In this document: positions 1 to 9,993 of the stretch, one piece after another
Numbering within the stretch: position 1 is the stretch's first letter
Layout of the letters: each line of letters opens with the position of its first letter
NCBI GenBank assembly: GCA_003550305.1
Contig: QKYT01000197.1
Span: forward strand, 14,621-78,620
DNA from: Glomus cerebriforme
Taxonomy: Eukaryota; Glomeromycota; Glomeromycetes; Glomerales; Glomeraceae
Direction of reading: 5' to 3'
Length of the DNA stretch: 64,000 nt
Notes under the pieces: generated by a model
Seen by the model: the letters and a program-made list of their open reading frames with translations, nothing else
What the model was told of the DNA's origin: nothing
The model's database searches: none
Position numbers and translations under genes: made by a program

Positions 1-120
1 GACGCAATCATTTGTTTCTTTACAATCAGGGCACATTTTTGGTGGGGTTCTCCTAGTTTTAATGTTACTGTTGAGATTGATTTTTTGAACTTGATATGGC
101 GCTCCACGCGTCGATGACAT
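1..120 (-). CDS. Family C protein, N-terminal part, cut by window edge
   Basis: An ATG on the minus strand at 118-120 opens a frame that stays open to base 1, giving 40 residues. It begins MSSTRGAPYQVQKINL, continues with a basic stretch (NIKTRRTPPK) and then reaches a Cys cluster, C-P-D-C-K-E-T-N-D-C. I do not recognise the family. The C-x2-C-x6-C pattern could bind a metal, but that is inference. The same sequence recurs in decayed form near 3.9, 12.75, 22.5, 33.4 and 45.8 kb, which is the main evidence that it is or was a real gene. The 45.8 and 33.4 kb copies suggest the missing part continues through a KLF motif and a LEYDLSKF..LENLQ segment. A broken family A gene lies about 1.3 kb away, divergently oriented. 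The part outside the window is needed to say whether it is intact. Confidence 0.55.
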   Translation of the reverse strand, partial: MSSTRGAPYQVQKINLNSNIKTRRTPPKMCPDCKETNDCV

Positions 121-1453
121 TTTGTAAGTTTTTCTTAAAAAAAATTAAGGAATAAATTATATAATGTGCATATGAATGATCTTTTTTTTTTGTTTTTTTT
201 TTTTATGATTTGAACGAGGTATTCTTCAAAGTTTTTATAAAAAATATTTGACGGAAATTTACGAATCAGTAAATAATTATCGTCTATATTTTTGTCGAAA
301 CAGGTAATAAAAATAGGTCCGAAACGTTTAAATCATGTACAGTAATTATAATGAAAATCTTTATTTGAAACTTAAATAAGGAAACATGACGTAACTTTAT
401 ACAGTAATTGTAATTTCCTATTCACTCCATACTCTTTTCGGTAATGAATTCCGAAACTTTATAAACTTTATAAGGGTTTATTTTGGAATACGGAGATAAG
501 AATGATGAATAAATCCTATTATTGAAGTATTGAAAAAAATCAATAACCAACCAAAGGTGAAAACTTTCTTTTAAATTATCACACTAGTTGTAAATGACGT
601 TAAACAATACGACCAAAAACAACCTACATGATTCATANAAATTCCGTTATCGGAACATATAAACAAGATCAATTAGAACTAGCCTTCCATTTAGAATAAT
701 ATAAATCTCGTTGAGTGATGATCCATTCAAATCGAACTAATACCTTTTTATTCTCCTTTTGATTTACTGCATTAAGAAAGATAAAAATACAATATTTAGA
801 TATTGTCCCACATATTACATTTATTCTAACAGGATTTTTGCGTAACAAAATCACTGCAGTGGGTTCACTTTCCTCATTTTCTACTCAAAAATTTATTAAA
901 CATTCTCTGTTCATAAAAAAAATGTTTCCGTACTATTTCTTTTTTGGTGGACAATAAAATCAGAACCGATAAATACTAAATTTTATCCTTGTTGTTTGGT
1001 AATACAAAAATAACTTAAGTAGAACAACTCGATTTCCTATTTTTTTTTAATTTATTTAACACTTTTCCCACAAGGGTAAACGTTATTTCTACTAAAAATG
1101 ATGAATAATAAAGTTTTTAGTTTTTACCGTAGTTGTTATAAAGTCCCGTATTTTATTTGTCCAAAAAATGGAAACTTAGATAGTAATGTATATCTCACGT
1201 AAATAAGGCTAATAACGATACAGTTATAGACAACCCAGTATGCAGGAGCAAACTTAAAATCTCTAGATAATCGACAAACTAAATGAGAATAAATAATAAA
1301 CAATATCGTATAGATGAAAGAGTACTGTAGTCAAAATAATTTGTTTATTACGAAAATCAAAGTCTATTTTCTTGTGACAAAGACCAGAGTTTTATCTTCA
1401 AAGAAAAACAGAAATAATTAGTAAAAAAATTATCCTATTTAAAAACTCTAAAT
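121..1453. other. Non-coding stretch, partly a duplicated block
   Basis: I see no gene here. From about 430 onward the sequence closely matches, in inverted orientation, the block at about 19.0-20.06 kb upstream of the family A gene at 18440-18997. Conserved landmarks include a CACTGCAGTGGGTTCAC-like block near 853 and matching AT-rich text on both sides. Confidence 0.6.
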
Positions 1454-2187
1454 ACGAACCCAACTCATTATCAACCATATGTTACATTCACTCCTTATAA
1501 CCCATAAGTCAATAACATATCATATTCTGGAGAGAGTTCAAGCGAAGGTATATATCGCATTACTTCTGCTTCCCAGACATATCTAGCCGTTCCGTACTCG
1601 GTTACATCTTCATTAACAAATTTCTCTTTATTCATATTTTCAAAATCAAAACCAATATGCTCATCATCCTACTGTTTTTTACTACCAACAGCAAAAATGA
1701 TTTTTATTAATAACTAGGAAATGGAAACCATTTTAAGTCCGGAGCGCATATTTTTATTTTTTAGTAATCAATATTTATTTATTATCAATCAATCAAATTT
1801 AAGGCACGTGACCGGACAAACGGAAATCGCCACGTGATCATAATGGTTGTCACCTCGCATAAAAATATATAGTCCTTCGCTTCGCTCCGGACAATAAAAA
1901 ATTTTCTGGAAACAACTCCAATAAATGATCATTTTTCTGATTTTTATAACGAAAAAATTTAGAAATGTGATCATTTTTCTGAAAAATTTTTCATGGGATT
2001 ATCATATTAATTGCAAATAAATCTCTTACAACACTGTTTCATATTTATTAAATAATAACAAAGAATCTTCTCCTTGTTTAATTATAATAAAAATATTTAT
2101 GATAATGAAATTGGTCAGAATGATACGGAACAAGAAAAGTTATTATTTAGTTTCAAGCAATATCTAAACCAATACTTATTAAGCTAA
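1454..2187 (+). pseudogene. Family A pseudogene, copy 1
   Basis: This is a broken copy of the family A gene seen intact at 18440-18997 (minus) and 37609-38133 (plus). The start codon position reads ACG (1454-1456) where the intact genes have ATG, followed by the conserved N-P-T-H-Y-Q-P-Y. The signature YSGESSSEG is still readable near 1520-1546. An early in-frame stop lies in CCATAAGTC near 1500. The body is split by about 288 bp of foreign sequence at roughly 1710-1997, and coding homology then resumes (CK.ISYNTVSYLLNN). The 3' end keeps the QYLNQY..S-stop ending at 2185-2187, but part of the segment before it is deleted. Its closest relative in the window is the 18.4 kb copy, with which it also shares flanking DNA. 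Confidence 0.8.
1710..1997. mobile_element. Unclassified insertion inside family A pseudogene
   Basis: Alignment by eye with the intact family A gene shows coding sequence stopping at TTTTTATTA and resuming at ATTATCATATTAATTGC, with about 288 bp between that have no counterpart. The insert carries two CACGTG-type sites near 1805-1840, two copies of TGATCATTTTTCTGA (near 1926 and 1968), and TCCGGA at both ends of a sub-segment. I could not find convincing terminal repeats. Exact ends are uncertain by a few bases. Confidence 0.55.
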
Positions 2188-2451
2188 GAAAGTTAAGAAT
2201 TTATTTTAAGTTATATACTAAGGACCTCATATTTCTATTATAAATTTTTTTATGAATCATTTTCAGCGATTTATTTATCGATGAAAATTAATATTATTAG
2301 CTGCAAACCAGAATTTTTTTGTTTTTAGTAAAATTTAATTGTATTATTCATTAAATTTATTAGTTCATAAAAATTATAAATTTTGCTATATTTACTGTAA
2401 AAACTTTAATAAAGTAGATTTTTTTTTAACAAACAGAAAAAATAATGAATC

Positions 2452-2487
2452 ATGATTAATGCACGTGAAGTTCACTGCATTAATCAT
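2452..2487. repeat. Short imperfect hairpin
   Basis: ATGATTAATGCA and TGCATTAATCAT form 12-bp perfect arms. Inside them, GTGAA and TTCAC pair again, with one unpaired C and a one-base loop. No gene lies next to it, so it is probably part of a decayed palindromic element, not a terminator. Confidence 0.6.
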
Positions 2488-2844
2488 CACATCTTAATTG
2501 ACACTCGTACTGTATATTATTTATTTATATTCAAAAAAACGATATATTTGCATTAATCATAAACTAATAATTCATTGAGAGTACAATTTAATCTTACAAA
2601 GTTTGTGTAACATAAATAGAAGGTGCGTTATAGCATTGTCGTTTATTCTTTTTACGTATCAATTGTAACATGATTAAACTAACTTTAAATCGGCAGCTTT
2701 TTAGTAACAATCATTAACAAAGAAAATTTTTTTTGTTACTTAAATATGAAAAAAAGGGTAAATTTGAAAATGCACAAAGAAATACTATTTTGTAAAATTT
2801 AAATATGTTTCAAATTGTAAGATGTCAAAAATCAATTACGTTTG

Positions 2845-3042
2845 TTGTAACCCAAATGTAACCATATCCCAAATCAAACTTGAGACAATCTTATGTCCGA
2901 AATTTAACCATATCTCAAACCATTAGTAAATTGTAAATGTTTAACGTCTCAAACTATCATCTATGACTGGGTTAGCTTGGCAAGTTTCGGATATAAGTTT
3001 TTCCCAAGTTTGATTTGGGTCATGAAAGAGTTTGGGTAACAA
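2845..3042. mobile_element. MITE, TTGTAGCCC family, diverged short copy
   Basis: The ends are TTGTAACCCAAAT and TTTGGGTAACAA. The interior shares a series of CCCAAATCAAACTTG and GGGTTAG..TTGG.CAAGTTTCGGATATAA motifs with the copies at 23230-23460 and 33697-33917. This is the most mutated of the three short copies: both termini carry AACCC where the others carry AGCCC. Confidence 0.75.
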
Positions 3043-3844
3043 TAGAATTTCATTAAAATTTCATAATACCAAATGAATCATATAATAAAAAATCAATATT
3101 AATATAAATAATTCATTCATCCTTCTTATTTTGTATCACAAGTTGTTTCAAGTCTATTAAATTTTATATTGGCTTCATTGTCGAATTGACAGAACATGTC
3201 AACACGTCAACAGTACAATTAGAGCAATCGAAAATCGCCATTCTAAATCGATTCTGCATGCAATAATATCTGCGTAATTGTAAACATATACATTTCCAAA
3301 ATTTCAAAATTTATGTAAAGTTACATTGTTGTTGATCATGTCGATCAATTTTGTCAACGCAGTTTTACATAAAAAATTTAATATTTATTGAATAATAAAA
3401 AGTATTACCACATCATAATGAAAAAAAACTGAAAAAAGTCAATTATTAAGGGTTGCGCAGCAAAATTCATTATTTTTAAATGTGGCATTTCGACTTTTAT
3501 TAGTAAAAAAAAATCAAAAAAAAAAATAGCTTCACGGAAATGACCTAATCATTTGACCATTTAGATCATTTCAGTCATTTGATTTTAATTGGCTGATATC
3601 TTATCATGTGATTCTAATCGAAAAATAAAAAAATAAACCAAGCATAATGCAGGCCAGAACTATAGTACCGGCTAACATTATATCGGATCATTTGTCATTT
3701 AAGTAGTGAAATGACACATCATTTGTCATTTGTCATTTCAAGTCATTTGCCGAACAAGAGCCCGAAATATGCATACAGAGGTTGGTTCATTATACGCAAA
3801 CTCTGACCTTACCTTTTATATACTGTATATTTCGGGGTCCTGGT

Positions 3845-3995
3845 ATGAAGCAAGAACGAGCGGAGTGCCATACGTACAAAAAATTAATCTAAATAATTAT
3901 AACAAAACTAAAAGGGGACTGCTTAAGCTTTATCCTGCATTTGCTTATTTTTAGCAAAGTAATAAATTGAATTGAAGAAAATTTTAATAGCTATT
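3845..3995 (+). pseudogene. Family C remnant, copy 2
   Basis: The plus strand reads ARTSGVPYVQKINLN followed by NKTKRG, clearly the APYQVQKINLN block of the gene at the left edge. The Cys cluster is missing. DNA similarity resumes near 3950 with AGCAAAGTAATAAATTGAA, which matches the post-KLF region of the 33.4 and 45.8 kb copies, so an internal deletion is likely. The 5' side (3775-3845) is not family C. It matches one end of the repeat at 43931-44167, with a TATACGCAAACTCTG block and an ATTTCGG.GTCCT end, so a transposon end abuts the relic. Confidence 0.65.
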
Positions 3996-5144
3996 ATAGA
4001 AATTTTACAAAAAACAAGACCAAACGAACAATGAAAATTTACTTTTAATAGATAACGAAATCTATCGAATAGAAAAATTAAAAAAAAAATTGGTAATTTT
4101 TACAACACAACATTCAACAGTATTGCAACAACAACAATAATGATAATGATTATTAACACTTTCGTGCTGTACAGTTACTGTACTAAACTAAATTTCTGAA
4201 TAAGATCAGTTTTTCTTAATTGTTATAAATATCCATAATTTGATTAATTTCAGCCAAAATATTAATCGTAGGAATGATCATGCTGATTTATATAAATAAA
4301 TGTCGCTGGAGCTTAGTTGATAAATCTTATATACTGCAATAATAGTTCAGCTATTTCTCTAAAAATGTTTTATAGTTTCAATTTGTTAAATTCAGATTTT
4401 ATATAGTGGAATTATATTTAGAATAATTAAACTTTGAACTACAACTTTAATAAAAAACTTGTAAAATTTATTATTATTTTTTTTTTTGAGAAGAAATAAA
4501 ATGGTAATTGACTTTTAAACATCATATTTATGTTTAGACCAAAATTCAATTTATAAACTAGTTTTAGATTGATCCTAAATTCGATTTTTCACTACACAAA
4601 ATATTATATAAAATTAAAAAAAGCTTAATTTAACAATGACAATAGTCGTAATACACAATATTTGATTATTAATTTTGTGTAGGAATTGGAAATAAAATTT
4701 GATTTTAATTTTCTTTGTTAATGCTACCAGCTGATTTAAGGTATTAAAATGCGAAATAATTATCATACCAAAATTTGATTCTCATACAGTAATTAATTAT
4801 ATCGAAGCTCATTTTGGACCAGAACTAAAGTTCAGAACTGGTTTCATTTTTTGAAACCAGTATACTTCTAAATTATGACCAAGAATGATTTTATTTATTG
4901 ATTCTGACTCAAACTGATTAATCGGTTATTACAACTTATCATCAATTATTAAACCAGTTCCGATTATATAGAAATTTGGATCCAAACTACTTAAGTAGAA
5001 AATACAACACAGCAGGCAAGTGACTACAATCAGCTATTATATTTACAAAGTGAAACTACTTTTATATCCAATATTTTGAATGTCTCAAAATATCACATGA
5101 TATTTTTGTCACATTACATTATACACTTTTATCCACTTCCCTAG
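3996..5144. other. No gene seen
   Basis: AT-rich sequence with no supportable reading frame. The stretch 4800-4990 repeats the word CCAGTT/AACTGG several times in both orientations and may be a decayed inverted-repeat element. Confidence 0.5.
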
Positions 5145-6200
5145 TATCGCCACAAAATTTTTCCCTCTACGTGACCTAGAGGCCTGCAACGGGCCGGGTT
5201 CAGGCTCAAAACCCGGCCCAGACCCAGCCCGGAATCTGGGTCTGGGCTGGCTGAAATTATTCTAAATCCACTCGGGCTGGATCCGGGCCGGCGTTTAATT
5301 TTTCATAAATTTTCCGGGCCGGGTCCGGGTTCAAAATCTAAACCCGGATTTTTATAACTCCTTAATTCTAGCCAAAATTTCACAGTTAAATTGAGCCGAA
5401 ATTTAGATAGGCAGAAATTAAACAATTTTAATAAATTGTAGTTTCTGAAATTAAATAAATAGAATATCAATTTTATATTAAAATAATATATTATTATTTA
5501 GAGAATTAAGGTTTTTTAATTCTTTTTTATTTAATAAAATTAAAGTCATTTATTAGATTTAATTATTTGTAATAATTTTGGAACGTGATCATCAAATGCT
5601 GCGCCTTGCGGCACTAATTTTATTGCGCAACAGATTGATTAATTAACATAAAAAAGTTATTTCAAATTATAAAATAGCTATGGTTAAATTTATTTATTAA
5701 ATAAATTACAAAACCACTACATTATATTAAGAAATCCAATCCGGGTTTGGGCCGGGCCAGGTTTTCAATATATTAATGCGGGCTGGGCCGGGCTGGCATT
5801 TCATAGATAATTTTAAGTCCGGGCTGGGCCAGGCTGAAATTTTATATATTATTTAAAGTCTGGGTCAGACTGAAATTTTATATATTATTTAAAGTCTGGG
5901 CCAGGTCCGGGTTATGAAATTAGGGCTAATGCAGGCCTCTAACATGACCTTTAAAATTTGTCACTGGCGTCACACCCTTCCTGTTTTCCATTTTACTATG
6001 TATTCTAAGGACTAGATTTTTTTTTTCAGTGTGGGGACTGGGGGGGGGGGAATCCTATTTGTCACACCTTATTTGTCACATGCTTAATTTCTTAATGCAG
6101 GCTGAGAATATAATAATGCCAGCCGAAATCACGTGAGATGGAAATTTTTTTATACTGGCTTTTATCCTGTCCCCCACATGATAGTAGTGTGACCACTGAT
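5145..6200. repeat. CACGTGA-type repeat, interrupted by a hAT-like MITE
   Basis: The parts on both sides of the MITE at 5177-5941 share sequence with two other places, about 16615-16860 and 23745-23960. The shared features are a CACGTGA..GAAA end, TTGTCACACC/TTATTTGTCACATG.TTAATTTCTTAATGC, and a variant of TAATGC.GGCC. The simplest reading is one older repeat family with a MITE nested in this copy. I could not define exact ends. Confidence 0.45.
5177..5941. mobile_element. hAT-like MITE with GC-rich subterminal repeats
   Basis: The termini are a perfect 12-bp inverted repeat, TAGAGGCCTGCA at the left and its complement at 5930-5941. The flanks ACGTGACC (5169-5176) and ACATGACC (5942-5949) agree at 7 of 8 bases. 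An 8-bp duplication plus a TAGAG-type end is what hAT elements produce. The inner 150-200 bp at each end are strikingly GC-rich, built from variants of GGGCCGGG, CCCGGCCC and GGGCTGGGCC, in contrast to the AT-rich middle. There is no transposase frame, so it is non-autonomous. Confidence 0.8.
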
Positions 6201-6429
6201 TTATTTTATATCACTTATACTCCAAGAATAAAGGAAAAAAAATACTCTTTCCTGAACTTTTCAAAATCAATAGAATTCTGCAACTAATAACCTCTAGGCT
6301 GGCTCTTTGAAATTCATGAATAAACTTATATTTAGAGTTCCAAATGGGTCAGGTCAGATCGGGTAATTGACTTGATCTGACCTAAGAAGGGTTGATGATC
6401 TAACCTGTAAGTTATCCTTTTGATTAGGA

Positions 6430-7409
6430 AAAGGGTTTAAAATTTGTATGCACCCACGTACTTATGCACCCCTATCATGTGATTTATTATTTTTTAATTT
6501 TATTGGTTAATCAATGTGATTATTTATTTATTAAATATAATCTTATTAAACACGTACTATGCGCGGCAACTTTTCAATATTTTTTTTTGAAACAGCTGAT
6601 AAACTGAGGTAAGTTTTTCTTATTATTTTATTATTTTATATTACTTTTTCTGTTATTAAAATTCATTAATTATTATATTTCACCTCCAGAAGTCTAGTTC
6701 GTCTCCAAGATGAGAAAAATCAGTTAAAAGACCATTAGTAATATTTCTGAACAAAATAAATGAAAAAATAAAGAAAGAAATGCTTACTTTCACCTCCAGG
6801 AGTCTGTTCATCTCCAATGTGCATCTCTACAAGATAAAAGAATGTTAATAACATTCCTAAACAAAATAAATGAAAAAAAAAGAAAAAAACATTTGCTTAC
6901 CTTTTGTCTCTACTCTTCAGGAGTCCATCCAGTTTGTCTCAAGGGGCCACTCCTACAAAAAAAAATGTTATTCTTAAACGAAATGAACAAAAAAAAAGAA
7001 AGGAAATACATATCTTTCATTTCAGAAGTCCAGTTCGTCTCAAGAGTCACTCCTACAAAAAAAAACTATCAAAAGAATGTTAGGAATGTCTTTAAATGAA
7101 ATGAACAAAGAAAAAATCAAAAGAAAACACCTACCTTTCATCTCTACTCTCCAGGAGTCCAGTTCATCTCAAGGGGCCGCTCCTACAAAAAAAACTATTA
7201 AAAGAATGTTAGAAACATTCTTAAATGAAACGAACAAAAAAAAAATCCCAAAAAAACCCACTTACCTTTCGTCTTAATTTTGTCTGCTTCTACAAAAAAA
7301 AAATAAAATTGATAAAATTGATATTTTAATTACAACCAATAAAATTTAAATTCCTATCATGTGATAGGGGATGCATACATATGCAGGTGCGTACAAATTT
7401 TAAACCCTT
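6430..7409. mobile_element. TIR element carrying an internal minisatellite
   Basis: The left terminus AAGGGTTTAAAATTTGTATG is matched on the opposite strand at the right end (7385-7409) by AAGGGTTTAAAATTTGTACG. Similarity continues inward through GCACC, a run of TATGCA(T/C)CCC, CTATCA.ATG and TTTTATTGGTT, for about 75 bp. The core is almost entirely tandem repeats (6660-7290). No transposase is present. No target duplication was found. Confidence 0.7.
6660..7290. repeat. Minisatellite, about five units of 105-120 bp
   Basis: Each unit runs: a CTTTC-TCTCTACTC pyrimidine tract, CAGGAGTCCAGTTCRTCTCAA, GGGGCCRCTCCTACAAAAAAA, then AAAGAATGTTAGAAACATTC, then an A-rich AAATGAA.GAACAAAAAAA run. Five clear units and partial ends are present, the last two being the most alike. 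The short open frames found here are by-products of the repeat and are not genes. Confidence 0.85.
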
Positions 7410-7650
7410 GGGAGAATTAGTGATTTTATTATAGAAACTCTTCCCAAAACTTTGTATGTAATAAAAGTCATACTAATTTACTATGTTACTTAGTAATTTT
7501 GAGTAAATAAATTACTAAAATTACTGATTTTTTTTAAGTTTAAATATTAATTTAAGCNATAAAATGCTTAATTTGTTACTTAATTTATCATAAATCATAT
7601 TGCTAATTCTTATAAAAATTTTAATTTTTTTAAAAATTTTCAAGCGATCT

Positions 7651-7665
7651 ACATTTAGGTAACTC
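7651..7665. repeat. LINE target-site duplication, left copy
   Basis: ACATTTAGGTAACTC at 7651-7665 is repeated exactly at 9163-9177, immediately after the A-rich tail of the LINE. Confidence 0.9.
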
Positions 7666-9162
7666 ATGGTAGTACTTACTGTGGTGCTAATAACACCCCC
7701 AGATAGCATATCACAATCTATACTGATTCAGCTAATTTTATCTCAACTTATCGTCGACTAATTGACAATTCCATTTCATATAGACAAAGTCTCAAACTCA
7801 ATAATTATACTCTATGGCTTATACTAAAAAATTATATCAGAACTAATAACTTAACTGTTATCTTAAACAAAATTACAGCCCACTCGAACAATATATCCAA
7901 TGACATGGCTGACTATTTAGCTAAACTCAGGTGCAATGTTCCGCATCTGATTATTATTAATTCACGCAACTTATTCTCATCAATGGGTAACTTGACCTGG
8001 AATAATCTAGGCATAGTAGACAAATCCATACGAAAGTAGGGCAAATCACTTCACATCTCAAGATCATTTAATGAATTTTTGAGAAATGCATTGCTAGAAC
8101 CCCTATTAAATATTGCCAAAACCTATCCTATCGATTTCACAAGTACTTACCATTGGTTTTAACATATTCCAGATGAATTATGCCTACAAATAAAACAGAA
8201 TTCTTACCAAGGTCGCAAAATTAAAGCGGCTAATTTCATCTTACCTACTGGTGATCAACAACAAAAGTTTTACCCTAATCTTTATCCCACTTCCCCAATC
8301 TTATGCCCACTTTGTAATATGACTGTAGATCAAAATGAAGAATACATCAGAAATTGTGATTCATATTTTACCACATTGAATAACCTTTTAGACAAACACA
8401 AATTAATTTTACATAATTCTATTTTGACCTTATCATTATCCCCATACAATCTTACTAATTGCCAACAAATGTTAAACACATCTCCTGTATTGGAATATAT
8501 CTATGATTTGTTAATTAGTGACAAACATCCACTATCTCTTTTAGTTCATAATTACGTTCTAATGTGTCTTTCAAAACTCTTTAAAGGTTTCCATGGTAAC
8601 AAACCTAAATCTTACAAAGAATCTCTTATATTCTTCCTTTCCTCTTTTACCAAAGAGCTCTATAAAATAATTTGGACTCCACGTACAAAAGCATTCAAAG
8701 ATTTTGAAAAAACGCTAGGCATCTCCAAAGCTTCAAAAAAATTTTACAACAGGAAAACTCCTTCTTCTAATATCACCCCTGTACATATTTTTCTGTCACC
8801 TCTAAGAGCTTTATTAGTAAACCCAAATTCTTGGTTACTTTGGGCCTTGTCAAATTTTCTTCATACCGGATCTTGGACTTTATATCGAGACAACTCTAAT
8901 TTTTTTACTTCTTTATGTTTAAATAATTTAGATCAATTTTTATTACTTTCTCAATATTTTAATGTACCATTTTGTAATTTTTTCTCTTTCCCTTTCCCTT
9001 AATACAGTAGCAAATGCTAATTCTTTTCAAGAATAGCAGCTATCAGGTATGCTAGATATAGGTATAGAATAGCTTTTATGTAGATAGTAGTTATATTTTT
9101 CTGCTTCATAATATTTTCCTATACTTTTGCTGTACTCGATAAAAATAAAAATAAAAAATAAA
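7666..9162 (+). mobile_element. 5'-truncated LINE retrotransposon
   Basis: The 1497-bp element lies between perfect 15-bp direct repeats (7651-7665 and 9163-9177). It begins abruptly inside coding sequence just before an RNase H domain and ends in (AAAAAT)n-type A-rich sequence at about 9138-9162. This is the classical signature of target-primed reverse transcription that stopped early. Reverse transcriptase and endonuclease regions are absent, so it cannot move by itself. Because the target duplication is still perfect while the frame has stops, either the source copy was already damaged or the insertion is moderately old. Confidence 0.92.
7707..9002 (+). pseudogene. LINE ORF2 C-terminus: RNase H plus Cys motif, broken
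   Basis: The frame opens with ITIYTDSANFISTYRRLID, the first RNase H strand with its catalytic Asp. It contains KITAHSNNISNDMADYLAK, the later RNase H block in which His and Asp are conserved. In-frame stops interrupt it at 8037-8039 and 8160-8162. From 8319 it is open for 227 codons. Just upstream of that Met comes CPLCNMTVDQ, continuing to a C-D pair, which looks like the C-x2-C..C Cys motif often found after RNase H in LINE ORF2. The remaining roughly 200 residues (LSP-NPNSWLLWALS region) are the unnamed ORF2 tail. A single-base indel near 7705 breaks the frame at the truncated 5' edge. Confidence 0.85.
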
Positions 9163-9177
9163 ACATTTAGGTAACTC
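9163..9177. repeat. LINE target-site duplication, right copy
   Basis: Exact copy of 7651-7665, directly following the A-rich LINE tail. Confidence 0.9.
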
Positions 9178-9993
9178 TAGTATTTTATTTTTAGATTTCT
9201 TTATTTCAGGCGCCAATGAGCTTTAAATAATGTGATATTATGATTTTCATTTTTCTTTCAAGTGATGCAAAACTTTTGAGCGCCACTGTATAACAAAAAT
9301 TTTTTTTTAATTTTTGTGGTTTAGTTATATTAACTAATTCGAATCATCCCAGTCAACCCAGGTTAATCTTGGGTTAAATCAATAGTTCGATCTGACCTAT
9401 CAGATCAGGTCATGTGGGTCATAGATTATTAAAATTGTTAATCCCGACTTGAATTTTAAATTGAGTCAAGTCAGTTAATCCAGTTCAACCTGACCAAATC
9501 AGAGCACTACAATATCATATAGTCCCAATAATTAGCCCTTCTCAAAGTAAGCATCCTGGCCTGAATTATGATGATTTTGACCCAAGTTATTATGAGAATA
9601 CTGGCATTATGTGAAAAGGGGTACTTATTTTTGGAACTACAGTATATGGTAATGTTAAAGTGGTACTTTTATTGAGAATATGATAAGGGATTTCTCCTAA
9701 CATGATTTATATTCTTAAGAAAAATATAAAAAGAAACAACAAATAAATAACTTATATTCATAAAAGCAGATGCTGTCCTGGAAGAAGAACTAGAGAATTT
9801 GAAGTTAAAACTTGAAGAGCATTTCTACAATAAAAGTTGGAATGTTAAAGGTTTTTTTGGAATATTCTTATAATAATTTAATGATTTCAAACATTTTTAT
9901 TTAATTAAATTTTATAAAATAAATAAATATCTTGAGTCATTTTTTTTTCAATCTAAATCAATGGTAGACTAAGTCATTAGGATAAAGATGAAC
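9178..9993. other. No gene; end of outer TIR element, then unassigned DNA
   Basis: The part to 9509 completes the outer TIR element and is rich in CAGGTCA/TGACCTG words. The part 9510-9993 contains GGCCTGAATTATGATG and TACTGGCATTATG fragments like those near 6.1, 46.9, 48.97 and 60.5 kb. No coding sequence is supported. Confidence 0.45.

Larger units (their letters stand above)
6333..9509. mobile_element. Outer TIR element hosting nested insertions
   Basis: The left end reads TAGAGTTCCAAATGGGTCAGGTCAG and continues to ATTGACTTGA. The right end, on the opposite strand, reads TAGTGCTCTGATTTGGTCAGGTTGAA and continues to CTGACTTGA. The two ends align over about 44 bases with several mismatches. 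Inside lie a second TIR element (6430-7409) and a LINE (7666-9162). Stripped of these, the host element would be about 700 bp. I found no clean target duplication, so the ends are supported by the inverted repeat alone. Confidence 0.55.

Noticed and set aside
1..120. Family C as an HMG-box mating-type gene
   Set aside because: The basic PPK stretch is faintly reminiscent of an HMG start, but the Cys cluster that follows and the absence of the HMG aromatic core do not fit.
6842..7277. Two open frames rich in Lys and Asn
   Set aside because: They lie in tandem minisatellite units and repeat the same peptide words in step with the DNA repeat, so they are by-products.
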